A DNA stretch of 7,841 bases from Candidatus Omnitrophota bacterium. Its GTDB lineage: Bacteria; Omnitrophota; Omnitrophia; Omnitrophales; Aquincolibacteriaceae. The stretch is taken from positions 1 through 7,841 of the forward strand of contig JAMWDC010000051.1 of the NCBI GenBank assembly GCA_023819025.1. The letters are read 5' to 3'. Made by a program: the position numbers and the translations under genes. Within the stretch, counting starts at the first letter, position 1; each line of letters begins with the position of its first letter. The notes beneath the pieces are model-generated. The model saw only the letters and a program-made list of their open reading frames with translations. It did no database searches and was not told the DNA's origin. This document shows positions 1 to 6,205 of the stretch, piece after piece.

Positions 1-789
1 AAAGCCGGCGTCCTCTTGGCTTATGAATCAAGTGGGTACGACAATACGCGGCCGGGAAGGCTTCCGGACCTTTTGGAGAATCAAACGGTTCGCACGCTCA
101 TCGATGCGGGTGCCGACGCCGTCAAGGTTCTTATCTACTACACGCCTTTTGATAAGAAGGAAGTCAATGATATCAAGCACGCCTTCGTCGAACGGATCGG
201 GGCGGAATGTGCCTTTCATGATGTCCCCTTCTTTCTGGAGTTTGTGGGTTATGATCCCGCTGGGGGGGATGTCAATACCCTCGAGTATGCCAAAAAAAAG
301 CCGGAGATCGTAGCCAAGAGCATGGAAGAGTTTTCCAAGCTCCAATATGGGGTGGATGTACTCAAGGTTGAAATCCCGGTGAACATGAAATTTACGGAAG
401 GAACGAAATCCTTCAAAGGGGAACGGGCGTATACCAAAGAGCAGGCTTTGGATTATTTTCGCAAAACCGCCAAAGTCACCAAGAAGCCGTTTATCTACCT
501 TAGCGCGGGTGTCGGTGACGATGAATTCCGTGAAAGTTTGGAATTGGCCAGCGAGGCCGGTGTTGCCTATAACGGCGTTCTCTGCGGCCGGGCGACCTGG
601 AAAGAGGGCATCCCGGTATATGCGAAGCAGGGTCCGAAGGCGCTGGAAGATTGGTTGCGTGATCGCGGTGTTAGAAACATCCAGGCCTTGAATGCTGTTT
701 TGGATCGAGGGGCGAAGTCTTGGGCTTCTAAGGTGGGAATCAAAGCGGCGAAGGCATCATCAAAGAAAGCAAATCATGCGAAATTATGA
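1..789 (+). CDS. lacD: LacD-type tagatose 1,6-bisphosphate aldolase, 5'-truncated by window edge
   Basis: The reading frame is open from base 1 (AAA GCC GGC GTC CTC TTG GCT...), so the TTG at 16 is internal and the true start lies left of the window. Conserved LacD blocks appear in order: LLAYESSGYD, AVKVLIYY, FFLEFVGYD, DVLKVEIPVN, PFIYLSAGV, GVLCGRATW. In known LacD enzymes, K125, E163 and the Schiff-base K205 (numbers from memory) sit in these blocks. Here Lys (124-126), Glu (238-240) and Lys (364-366) have exactly the same 38- and 42-residue spacing, so the catalytic set looks intact and roughly 83 N-terminal residues are missing. The family is class I, metal-independent, cytosolic, and splits tagatose-1,6-bisphosphate to dihydroxyacetone phosphate and glyceraldehyde-3-phosphate, often with loose specificity. 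The C-terminus ends in a basic Lys/Ala/Ser tail. The stop overlaps the next start (ATGA), implying one transcript. No tagatose-pathway kinase or transporter is visible, so the physiological substrate is uncertain. Confidence 0.85.
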   Translation, partial: KAGVLLAYESSGYDNTRPGRLPDLLENQTVRTLIDAGADAVKVLIYYTPFDKKEVNDIKHAFVERIGAECAFHDVPFFLEFVGYDPAGGDVNTLEYAKKKPEIVAKSMEEFSKLQYGVDVLKVEIPVNMKFTEGTKSFKGERAYTKEQALDYFRKTAKVTKKPFIYLSAGVGDDEFRESLELASEAGVAYNGVLCGRATWKEGIPVYAKQGPKALEDWLRDRGVRNIQALNAVLDRGAKSWASKVGIKAAKASSKKANHAKL

Positions 790-1748
790 AATACCGTTTA
801 CTCGGGCGGACAGGTCTCAATGTCTCTGAAATGGGTTTCGGTTGCTGGGCCATTGGCGGGACGGGCTACGGACCGACCAACGATGAGGACTCCCTTGAAG
901 CTTTAGAAACAGCGTGGAACCACGGGGTCAATTTTTTCGATACCGCAGATGTCTACGGCAATGGCCATAGCGAAAATCTCTTAGCGTGTTTCCTCAAAAA
1001 TAAACCTCGCGATCAAATCATCATCGCCACGAAAGTCGGGTGGGACTTTTATCACGGCGGCAATCGGAAAGAATTTTCCGCGGAGTATATCCATTTTGCC
1101 TGCGGCGAAAGCCTGAAACGACTCGGAGTCGATACGGTAGATCTTTATCAGCTCCACAACCCATCGGAGGATTTGATCCGTCAGGGAGAAATTGTCGGGA
1201 TCCTTGAGGACTTAAAAAAGCAAGGGAAAATCCGCTTCATCGGGATATCCGTCCATACGGAATCTGAAGGATTGTGTGCGATAGCCGATGAGCGGGTAGA
1301 TTCGGTTCAGGTCCCTTTCAATCTCTTGGATCAGCGTATGTCGACACGTGTCTTTGAGGAATCCAAGAAGAAAAATACGGGCGTGATTGTGCGCGAACCG
1401 CTCGCGTGCGGGATCCTGACTGGGAAATATCACGCCGGTCACATGTTTGCGAAAAATGATCACCGGCGACGGTGGCCACGCACCAAACTCGAACTGGATT
1501 TGCAGAAGATCGATTTAATCAAAACGGTCCTTTCGACGCACCGGCTTCCGTTGACTCAGGCCGCCTTGGAATACATCCTTGATTTTGATGCTGTTTCGAC
1601 CGTGATTCCGGGTGCAAAGACGAAGGCCCAAGTGCAAGAAAATCTTAAGGCCTCGGAGGATCCGGAACTCCGGATTGAAGAAGCTTCTTTGCTTCGCGAC
1701 CTTTACAATCGGAAGGAAATTTTTCAACGAGGCTTGCAACACGTATAG
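786..1748 (+). CDS. Aldo/keto reductase (NADPH-dependent oxidoreductase)
   Basis: This 320-residue protein has the usual length and full layout of an aldo/keto reductase TIM barrel. The N-terminus MKYRLLGRTGLNVSEMGFGC is typical of the group. The catalytic tetrad is present: Asp52 and Tyr57 in FFDTADVYG, Lys83 in IIATKVG, and His124 in LYQLHNP. The C-terminal STVIPGAKTKAQVQENL (271-287) is the NADP(H)-binding strand-loop. The family reduces aldehydes and ketones, or oxidises sugars and alcohols, in the cytoplasm; the substrate cannot be read from the sequence. The ATG at 786 overlaps the aldolase stop (ATGA), suggesting translational coupling and a shared pathway, for example handling of a triose or a sugar aldehyde (inference). 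Residues 226-235 form an Arg-rich loop (HRRRWPRTKL), a position that varies widely in the family. Confidence 0.92.
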   Translation: MKYRLLGRTGLNVSEMGFGCWAIGGTGYGPTNDEDSLEALETAWNHGVNFFDTADVYGNGHSENLLACFLKNKPRDQIIIATKVGWDFYHGGNRKEFSAEYIHFACGESLKRLGVDTVDLYQLHNPSEDLIRQGEIVGILEDLKKQGKIRFIGISVHTESEGLCAIADERVDSVQVPFNLLDQRMSTRVFEESKKKNTGVIVREPLACGILTGKYHAGHMFAKNDHRRRWPRTKLELDLQKIDLIKTVLSTHRLPLTQAALEYILDFDAVSTVIPGAKTKAQVQENLKASEDPELRIEEASLLRDLYNRKEIFQRGLQHV

Positions 1749-1755
1749 GTTTCGC

Positions 1756-2949
1756 ATGAAATTTGCGGTGATTGTTCCGGATGGCTTGGGGGACTGGCCG
1801 GTCGCAGAGATCGGGCAAAAGACACCTCTTGAGGTGGCCAAGGTACCCCATCTTCACGATCTGGCCCGAAAATTTATCATGGGAACCGTCCGCACCGTTC
1901 CTCACGGGATGCAGCCCGGCAGTGATATCTGCGGGTTGTGCTTGATGGGGTATGACCCGACAATCTGCTATTCGGGACGCGCGCCTTTGGAAGCCGCGAA
2001 TTTGGGATTGATGCTCGAACCCGGCGAGTTGGCCTTCCGGTGCAATTTGGTCAACGTCGAAAACGACGTCATGGTCGATTATAGTGCAGGACACGTTTCG
2101 ACCGATGAGGCACGGATTCTTATCGAGGCACTTCAAAAGGAATTGGGTACAGCCAAGGTTAGTTTTCATCCCGGGAAAATGTACCGTCACATCATGTTGG
2201 TCAAGGACTCCACACTCAAGAATGTTCAAACGGACCAGCCGCACGATTTCATGGGGGAGTCCTTTGAAAAACACTGGCCTCAGGGCAGGGGCTCCGAGCT
2301 TTTGATCGAGCTTACGAGAAAATCCCGCCCGATTTTGGAAAATCATCCGGTCAATGAAAAACGTGCGCATGACGGACATCGTCAGGCGAATATGATTTGG
2401 CTTTGGGGAGGCGGAGTTGCTCCGCAGCTTGAACGTTTCAAGGATAAATTCGGGGTTCAGGGCGGGGTCATTTCCGCCGTCGATCTTTTAAACGGTATCG
2501 GCCGATATGTGGGCTGGGAGATCCTGACAGTTCCCGGGGCCACGGGATATTTTGATACGGATTACTGCGCCAAAGGAGAATATGCGGTCCGGGCACTGGA
2601 TCGCCTGGATCTTGTGTTTGTCCATGTCGAGGCGACGGATGAGGCGGGGCATGCCGGATTCGTCCATGAAAAAATCAAAGCTATCGAGCAAATCGATCGA
2701 TACATTGTTGCCCCCGTCGTCCAAAGACTCAAGAAAGAAAAAGAGTGGCGGCTGGTAGTCGCCCCCGATCATTATACGCCGATTGCCAAGAAAACTCATG
2801 TCAGCGACCCCGTTCCCTTTATTTTTGCCGGCTCGGATGTCCACCCATCCTCGGGATTGTCCTTTACCGAAAAAGCCGCAAAATCCACCGGCATTCATCT
2901 GGGAGAAGGATATCTCTTAATGTCCCGCCTGATACGGGGCTGGAGATAA
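1756..2949 (+). CDS. apgM: ApgM-family enzyme: cofactor-independent phosphoglycerate mutase or proposed homoserine kinase
   Basis: This is a 397-residue alkaline-phosphatase-fold protein of the archaeal-type phosphoglycerate mutase family (COG3635), normally about 400 residues. Visible landmarks are the metal site IVPDGLGD (Asp9, Asp13), the nucleophile loop QPGSDICGL (Ser56), GRAPLEAANLG (74-84), DYSAGHVSTDEA (108-119), ANMIWLWGGG (211-220), GATGYFDTDY (261-270), HVEATDEAGH (290-299), and APDHYTPIAKKTHVSDPVPF (336-355) with Asp338, His339 and His348. Archaeal ApgM interconverts 3- and 2-phosphoglycerate in glycolysis. A sister bacterial group (TIGR02535) is a proposed homoserine kinase, and the DH-x-TP...TH-x-x-DPVPF block here recalls that group as I remember it. 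The frame is open further upstream to 1612, but the ATG at 1756 gives the family N-terminus and lies 7 bases after the reductase stop, so it probably belongs to the same operon. The ribosome site is weak (AGG at 1747-1749). Confidence 0.85.
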   Translation: MKFAVIVPDGLGDWPVAEIGQKTPLEVAKVPHLHDLARKFIMGTVRTVPHGMQPGSDICGLCLMGYDPTICYSGRAPLEAANLGLMLEPGELAFRCNLVNVENDVMVDYSAGHVSTDEARILIEALQKELGTAKVSFHPGKMYRHIMLVKDSTLKNVQTDQPHDFMGESFEKHWPQGRGSELLIELTRKSRPILENHPVNEKRAHDGHRQANMIWLWGGGVAPQLERFKDKFGVQGGVISAVDLLNGIGRYVGWEILTVPGATGYFDTDYCAKGEYAVRALDRLDLVFVHVEATDEAGHAGFVHEKIKAIEQIDRYIVAPVVQRLKKEKEWRLVVAPDHYTPIAKKTHVSDPVPFIFAGSDVHPSSGLSFTEKAAKSTGIHLGEGYLLMSRLIRGWR

Positions 2950-2961
2950 TTTCAGGCCCCG
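2935..2961 (+). other. GC-rich hairpin spanning the apgM stop codon
   Basis: CGGGGC (2935-2940) pairs with GCCCCG (2956-2961). With one bulged G at 2955, the stem continues through TGGA (2941-2944) against TTCA (2951-2954, one G-U pair), closing a 6-base loop GATAAT. The TAA stop lies in the loop. No T-run follows, so it is not a canonical intrinsic terminator. It may protect the transcript 3' end or help end transcription in another way. The pairing is directly visible; the role is inferred. Confidence 0.35.
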
Positions 2962-3017
2962 AGGTCACAATCGTCCTGTTGATATTCCTGTCGATTTCAT
3001 TCCTCTGGCCGTTGTAT

Positions 3018-3023
3018 TATAAT
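3018..3023 (+). promoter_or_regulatory. Candidate -10 box (TATAAT) for the AsmA-like/era/panE operon
   Basis: There is an exact sigma70 -10 consensus, followed by TTTTT and about 140 bases upstream of the AsmA-like start. The -35 region is poor: at 17-base spacing it reads TTTCAT (2995-3000), and the better TTGATA (2979-2984) is 33 bases away, too far to pair with it. The position in the only sizeable gap supports a promoter, but A/T-rich spacers produce such hexamers by chance. Confidence 0.3.
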
Positions 3024-3070
3024 TTTTTGCCGAATGCACATTTCCCTTCTGGAGGACATCGGCAGTTGAA

Positions 3071-3169
3071 ATGAATTTGACATTGGCGCCTCGAGCTGAA
3101 CGGTCCAGACAGCGGCGTGCTTGCGCAGTTTCGCATGGCACAGCATTCAAAAAGGAAGCGTGTTTATGA
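3071..3169 (+). CDS. Possible 32-codon leader ORF upstream of the AsmA-like gene
   Basis: An ATG at 3071 opens 32 sense codons and ends at TGA 3167-3169, overlapping the ATG (3166) of the next gene in the ATGA arrangement common in coupled operons. The product would begin MNLTLAPRAERSRQRR and end KKEACL. It is Arg/Ala-rich, has no membrane segment, and I recognise no family. GGAGG at 3051-3055 could be its ribosome site, but 15 bases is a long spacing. It sits downstream of the TATAAT box, so it would be in the transcript. It could be a regulatory leader peptide, or an accidental open frame, which is more likely without conservation data. Confidence 0.2.
   Translation: MNLTLAPRAERSRQRRACAVSHGTAFKKEACL
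3152..3158 (+). promoter_or_regulatory. Ribosome binding site (AAGGAAG) fixing the AsmA-like start
   Basis: AAGGAAG lies 7 bases before the ATG at 3166. It favours that start over the TTG at 3121 in the same frame, which would add 15 non-hydrophobic residues before an otherwise normal signal anchor. Confidence 0.6.
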
Positions 3170-4353
3170 AAAAATGGACTTTTGTTTTTATTTTCTTTCT
3201 TCTTGCATTGTTCCACGACCTTTTAATCGGCTGGGTTGCGGGTATCTTACTTGAGAAAAAGCTTACGGACCTCTTTGGTATGCCTGTTCAGATTCAAGGG
3301 CTTCGAGTGGATTTCTTCAAAGGATGCATCAAGGCTTCCCGGGTGACCTTCCGCAATCCGCCCGATTTTTCTCAAAGACCGCATCTGGATATCGAGGGTT
3401 TGCAGTTCGATATCCGTTGGCGTGCCCTGTGTGATAGACGGGTGGATATCGATACGGTCCATTTGAATCGGCCGTTCTATTTGATCGAAAGAATCCCGAC
3501 ACGGGAAACACCGCGCAATAACGTCAAGACGTGGTACCGCCGGATCAAGGCCCGGAAGTCCGCTCGTCCGCCTGCAGGTACGCCGTCCGGCTTGAAAAAG
3601 TGGCAGGTTTCCGTTAAAAAATTTGTCCTGCACGAAGGAACTTTTATTTTTGATGATGTCTCTGGTAGGCAGCGAAGAACATTCGTGTTTCAAAAATTTG
3701 AGGGGGCCTTGAGCGATTTTACCTGGCCGGCCTCGCCCCCCCCCTCGGTCCTCAAGCAGAAAGTCGTTTTGCAGGGATTTTTCGGAGACCAGAAACCAGC
3801 ACCTTTCTGGATTCGCGGAAACGCCAATTTCTCCACGTCGCAGGTCAGCTTCCGGCTGGACGGTGAGATCGAGGAGGGTGATCTTGTGGAACAAAAAAGT
3901 TTGTGGGAAGGATTACCGGTTGAGATCCAACGGGGGACCTTCGACTTAAAACTCCGCACGATCTGTCTTCGTAAACAATTTTACTCCCATAGCTATTTGA
4001 CGTTGAAATCCGTGAAGGTTGCTGCCGGGAGTTCTCCCACGGATAAGATTTGGGGAATGCCCGTGTCGGTTTTACTGACGCTCCTTGAGAATGAAAAGCG
4101 GATCTATCTGAAGGTGCCAGTCCACGGAGATATTTCGGACCCTCAATTTGAGTTTTGGCGGGCATTCCGTGAGGCTTTTCAGGAATCCCTGAAACAGCGC
4201 GCTCAAGGCGGAATAAAATTGATTGTTGAAACACCGGCCAAACTGGCGGGACAGATCGGGAAGATCATGCCGTGGGACAATTTAAAAATTGCCAAGTCGT
4301 CTTTTTTAAAACAACCGATTACCTTTCCCGGCTGGAAGCAAAAATCGAACTAA
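3166..4353 (+). CDS. AsmA-like, membrane-anchored envelope protein (DUF748/AsmA-type)
   Basis: The 395-residue protein begins with a signal-anchor: MKKW, then a hydrophobic stretch from about residue 5 to 28. The start of the mature region, DLFGMPVQIQGLRVDF (35-50), and the repeated strand phrases LDIEGLQFDI (74-83) and VDIDTVHLNRPFYLI (93-107) match the N-terminal pattern of AsmA/TamB-like proteins, in which a layer of beta strands extends into the periplasm. The C-terminal part has the usual closing phrase, VPVHGDISDPQFEFWRAF (317-334), followed by an amphipathic helix. Known relatives work in outer-membrane assembly or lipid transfer between membranes; a specific role cannot be assigned here. 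Residues 111-147 are a Lys/Arg/Pro-rich linker. A run of nine C bases (3736-3744) encodes Pro-Pro-Pro. The gene is 10 bases before era, so they are probably co-transcribed. Family placement rests on pattern and layout rather than a catalytic motif. Confidence 0.6.
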   Translation: MKKWTFVFIFFLLALFHDLLIGWVAGILLEKKLTDLFGMPVQIQGLRVDFFKGCIKASRVTFRNPPDFSQRPHLDIEGLQFDIRWRALCDRRVDIDTVHLNRPFYLIERIPTRETPRNNVKTWYRRIKARKSARPPAGTPSGLKKWQVSVKKFVLHEGTFIFDDVSGRQRRTFVFQKFEGALSDFTWPASPPPSVLKQKVVLQGFFGDQKPAPFWIRGNANFSTSQVSFRLDGEIEEGDLVEQKSLWEGLPVEIQRGTFDLKLRTICLRKQFYSHSYLTLKSVKVAAGSSPTDKIWGMPVSVLLTLLENEKRIYLKVPVHGDISDPQFEFWRAFREAFQESLKQRAQGGIKLIVETPAKLAGQIGKIMPWDNLKIAKSSFLKQPITFPGWKQKSN

Positions 4354-4358
4354 AGGTG
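4354..4358 (+). promoter_or_regulatory. Ribosome binding site of era (AGGTG)
   Basis: AGGTG begins directly after the upstream TAA stop and lies 5 bases before the era ATG at 4364. The gap of 10 bases leaves no room for a promoter, so era is read from the AsmA-like transcript or from a promoter inside that gene. Confidence 0.55.
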
Positions 4359-4363
4359 CAAAA

Positions 4364-5242
4364 ATGAAATCAGGTTATGCAGCCATTATCGGCCGGCCGA
4401 ATGTGGGCAAATCCACGCTGTTGAATCGGCTTGTTGGCGAAAAATTGGCGGGTGTTTCTTCCAAGCCTCAGACGACCCGCCATGGTATCCGCGGCATCCT
4501 TACGCGTCCGGAGGGGCAAATAGTTTATGTGGACACGCCGGGTCTTCACGATCCCAAGGATTTGCTCGGCGAATGGATGGTGGGACAAGCCCGGAAATTT
4601 TTGTCCGAGGTTCATCTGGCGTATTGGGTGGTTTTTCCCAGGTCTCCGGAACCCGACGACGAAAAAGTTTTGGAGATTCTCCGTTCGACGAATATTCCTG
4701 TAATCCTACTGATCAATCAGACGGATCGTGTTACGAAGCCCGAACTTTTGCCTGTTATCGATGCCTACCGCAAGATGTATTCCTTTCCCGAGATCATCCC
4801 CATCTCGGCGAAAACAGGGGACCAGATCGAGCTGCTTATCCGGAAAACGTTGGAATTGTTGCCCGAGGGCGAACCCCTTTTCCCGGCTGACCAGATCTCG
4901 GATCAAAACGAGCGGTTTCTTGTCCGCGAAATGATTGCCGAAAAACTTTTTCATTTTATGGGCGAGGAACTTCCTTATGTGACCACGGTCGTCCTCGAAG
5001 ATTTTAAAGAAAAGAGCGGCCGTCTCGTGAGTATTCAGGCAACCATCGTGGTAGAAAGGGATTCGCAAAAGGCCATGGTCATCGGCCGCAAGGGGCAGAA
5101 AATCAAACAGATCGGGCAGGCTGCCCGTTTGGATATCGAGCGGTTTCTTGGTAAGAAGGTTTTTCTCGAACTTTGGGTGAAGACGCACGAGCATTGGAAA
5201 CGGAATCAGGACATGATAAGACGCTTGGGGTATGAAGGGTGA
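4364..5242 (+). CDS. era: GTPase Era, ribosome assembly factor
   Basis: At 292 residues it is close to the family norm of about 300. The GTPase domain shows G1 GRPNVGKST (10-18), G2 KPQTTRHGIRGI (34-45), G3 DTPGLHD (57-63), a G4 read as NQTD (118-121), and G5 SAKTG (148-152). The C-terminal KH domain has the GxxG loop VIGRKGQKIKQIG (239-251) and the typical ending VFLELWVK (276-283). Era binds the 3' end of 16S rRNA and helps mature the 30S subunit at the inner face of the membrane. The ATG at 4364 puts the P-loop at residue 10, the usual place. Two deviations are Gln for Lys in NKxD and the loss of the usual Asp after the fourth strand (WVVFPRSPEPDDE). The stop overlaps the panE-like GTG start. 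Confidence 0.97.
   Translation: MKSGYAAIIGRPNVGKSTLLNRLVGEKLAGVSSKPQTTRHGIRGILTRPEGQIVYVDTPGLHDPKDLLGEWMVGQARKFLSEVHLAYWVVFPRSPEPDDEKVLEILRSTNIPVILLINQTDRVTKPELLPVIDAYRKMYSFPEIIPISAKTGDQIELLIRKTLELLPEGEPLFPADQISDQNERFLVREMIAEKLFHFMGEELPYVTTVVLEDFKEKSGRLVSIQATIVVERDSQKAMVIGRKGQKIKQIGQAARLDIERFLGKKVFLELWVKTHEHWKRNQDMIRRLGYEG
5227..5241 (+). promoter_or_regulatory. GTG start of panE-like gene with upstream GGGG ribosome site, inside era
   Basis: GTG (5239-5241) overlaps era TGA (5240-5242). GGGG at 5227-5230 is 8 bases upstream. The next in-frame ATG is codon 13, which would remove the GAGAIG nucleotide-binding loop, so the GTG is required. The arrangement points to translational coupling. Confidence 0.6.
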
Positions 5243-6177
5243 AGATCCTTGTGTTTGGCGCAGGTGCGATCGGTATGGCGTTTGGAGGATTCCTTTCCCG
5301 CGCTCATGACGTTACACTTTTGGGACGCCGGCCGCATCTTGAGGCGATCCGCCGGCGCGGACTCAAGGTTTCTGGCATTTGGGGGAGGCGCACCTTCCGG
5401 AAATTTCATTTGCTATCGGATGTTCGGGATCTCGTTCGGGAAAGGCCGTTTTTCGATCTGATCTTGGTCACCGTGAAATCCTATGATACCGAAGAAGCGG
5501 CACGCTCGATTCGAAAGTTCTCACATCCGAAGGCCGTGGTTCTATCCCTGCAAAACGGGCTTGGGAATATCGAGACCCTTCACCGCTATCTGCCACGCCG
5601 CCAAGTCCTCGCAGGCCGCGTCATTTTCGGGGTTGAAGTGCGGGATGCGGCAGAAATTAAGGTTACGGTCATTGCCCAGCCGACCGCACTGGGGGAGACA
5701 GCGAGTCAAAAAATCACCGCTCGGGTAAAATACCTCGCCCGGGAATTTTCCCGGCTTCAACTCCCGACAGTGCCGACCGCACACATTCAGACACTATTGT
5801 GGGCCAAGGCTGCCTATAACTGTGCCTTGAATCCTCTTTCTTCGCTTTTGGGGTGTCATTACGGGTTTCTGGGGGAACATCCCATCACGCGGTTGGTCAT
5901 GAATGAGGTCATTTGTGAAATTTATGACGTCGCCAGAAAGGCCCGCGTTGTGCTTTCCCCGAAGACCGCGAAAGGATACCAGTCGATTTTTTACGATAAA
6001 CTGGTCCCGCGCACTTATGATCATCATCCCTCCATGCTTCAGGATCTGGAACGAGGCAGGCCCACCGAGATTGATGCCTTGAACGGTGCCATTGTCCGGC
6101 TCGGAAAGAAATTCCACGTCCCGACGCCGGTGAATGAGTATCTCGTTTATCTCATCCATCAGAAGGAATCGTCGTAA
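5239..6177 (+). CDS. panE: 2-dehydropantoate 2-reductase (ketopantoate reductase)
   Basis: This 312-residue protein matches the PanE/ApbA family, usually about 300 residues. The Rossmann loop GAGAIGMAFGG (7-17) binds NADPH. Lys80 in LVTVK, LQNGLGN (104-110), and Lys190 and Asn194 in WAKAAYNCALNPL follow the known active-site order, where the Lys and Asn act on ketopantoate. The C-terminal domain has PSMLQDLERGRPTEIDALNG (264-283), including Glu277, and VPTPVNEYLVYLI at the end. The enzyme makes pantoate for pantothenate and coenzyme A synthesis in the cytoplasm. No other pan gene is in the window, and some family members act on other 2-keto acids, so the assignment is at family level. It is coupled to era by a GTGA overlap. 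An 84-base gap follows and may end this transcript. Confidence 0.88.
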   Translation: MKILVFGAGAIGMAFGGFLSRAHDVTLLGRRPHLEAIRRRGLKVSGIWGRRTFRKFHLLSDVRDLVRERPFFDLILVTVKSYDTEEAARSIRKFSHPKAVVLSLQNGLGNIETLHRYLPRRQVLAGRVIFGVEVRDAAEIKVTVIAQPTALGETASQKITARVKYLAREFSRLQLPTVPTAHIQTLLWAKAAYNCALNPLSSLLGCHYGFLGEHPITRLVMNEVICEIYDVARKARVVLSPKTAKGYQSIFYDKLVPRTYDHHPSMLQDLERGRPTEIDALNGAIVRLGKKFHVPTPVNEYLVYLIHQKESS

Positions 6178-6205
6178 TCCCCGGCAGGACCGTTTCCTTA
6201 ATTTT
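6163..6205 (+). terminator. Weak imperfect terminator candidate at the panE end
   Basis: AAGGAA (6163-6168) pairs with TTCCTT (6194-6199). After a T-T mismatch, CGTC (6170-6173) pairs with GGAC-G (6188-6192) with one bulge. AATTTT (6200-6205) follows. The loop is large (14 bases) and the T-run is short, so this is only a candidate. Confidence 0.2.

Larger units (their letters stand above)
2950..3165 (+). other. 216-base intergenic region before the AsmA-like gene
   Basis: This is the longest gap in the window and separates the carbon-metabolism cluster from the AsmA-like/era/panE cluster. From left to right it holds the right arm of the apgM-end hairpin, a perfect TATAAT at 3018-3023, a purine-rich GGAGG at 3051-3055, a possible 32-codon ORF from 3071, and the Shine-Dalgarno of the AsmA-like gene. 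No tRNA-like fold or repeat was seen. It is the likeliest place for a promoter of the downstream operon. Confidence 0.5.

Noticed and set aside
262..299. G7 (262-268) and A8 (292-299) runs in the aldolase gene
   Set aside because: They encode conserved or plausible residues in frame, and a cytosolic enzyme is a poor candidate for phase variation.
1612..1755. Upstream extension of the apgM frame
   Set aside because: It would overlap the end of the reductase by over 130 bases and add a basic tail absent from the family; ATG 1756 gives the proper N-terminus.
1645..2379. Long open frame on the - strand opposite apgM
   Set aside because: It lies wholly against a well-conserved + strand gene, has no recognisable domain, and is a frame shadow.
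2979..3074. Hydrophobic reading frame in the gap, with a membrane-like stretch
   Set aside because: It has only a TTG start, no ribosome site, and the hydrophobicity follows from T-rich intergenic sequence.
3077..3082. Perfect TTGACA (-35 consensus)
   Set aside because: No -10-like hexamer 15-19 bases downstream; the sequence there is GC-rich.
3121..3165. TTG start for the AsmA-like gene
   Set aside because: The ATG at 3166 has AAGGAAG at 7 bases and starts directly at the membrane anchor.
3247..3894. Long open frame on the - strand opposite the AsmA-like gene
   Set aside because: No domain or ribosome site; the + strand frame has a signal anchor, a ribosome site and family-like phrases.
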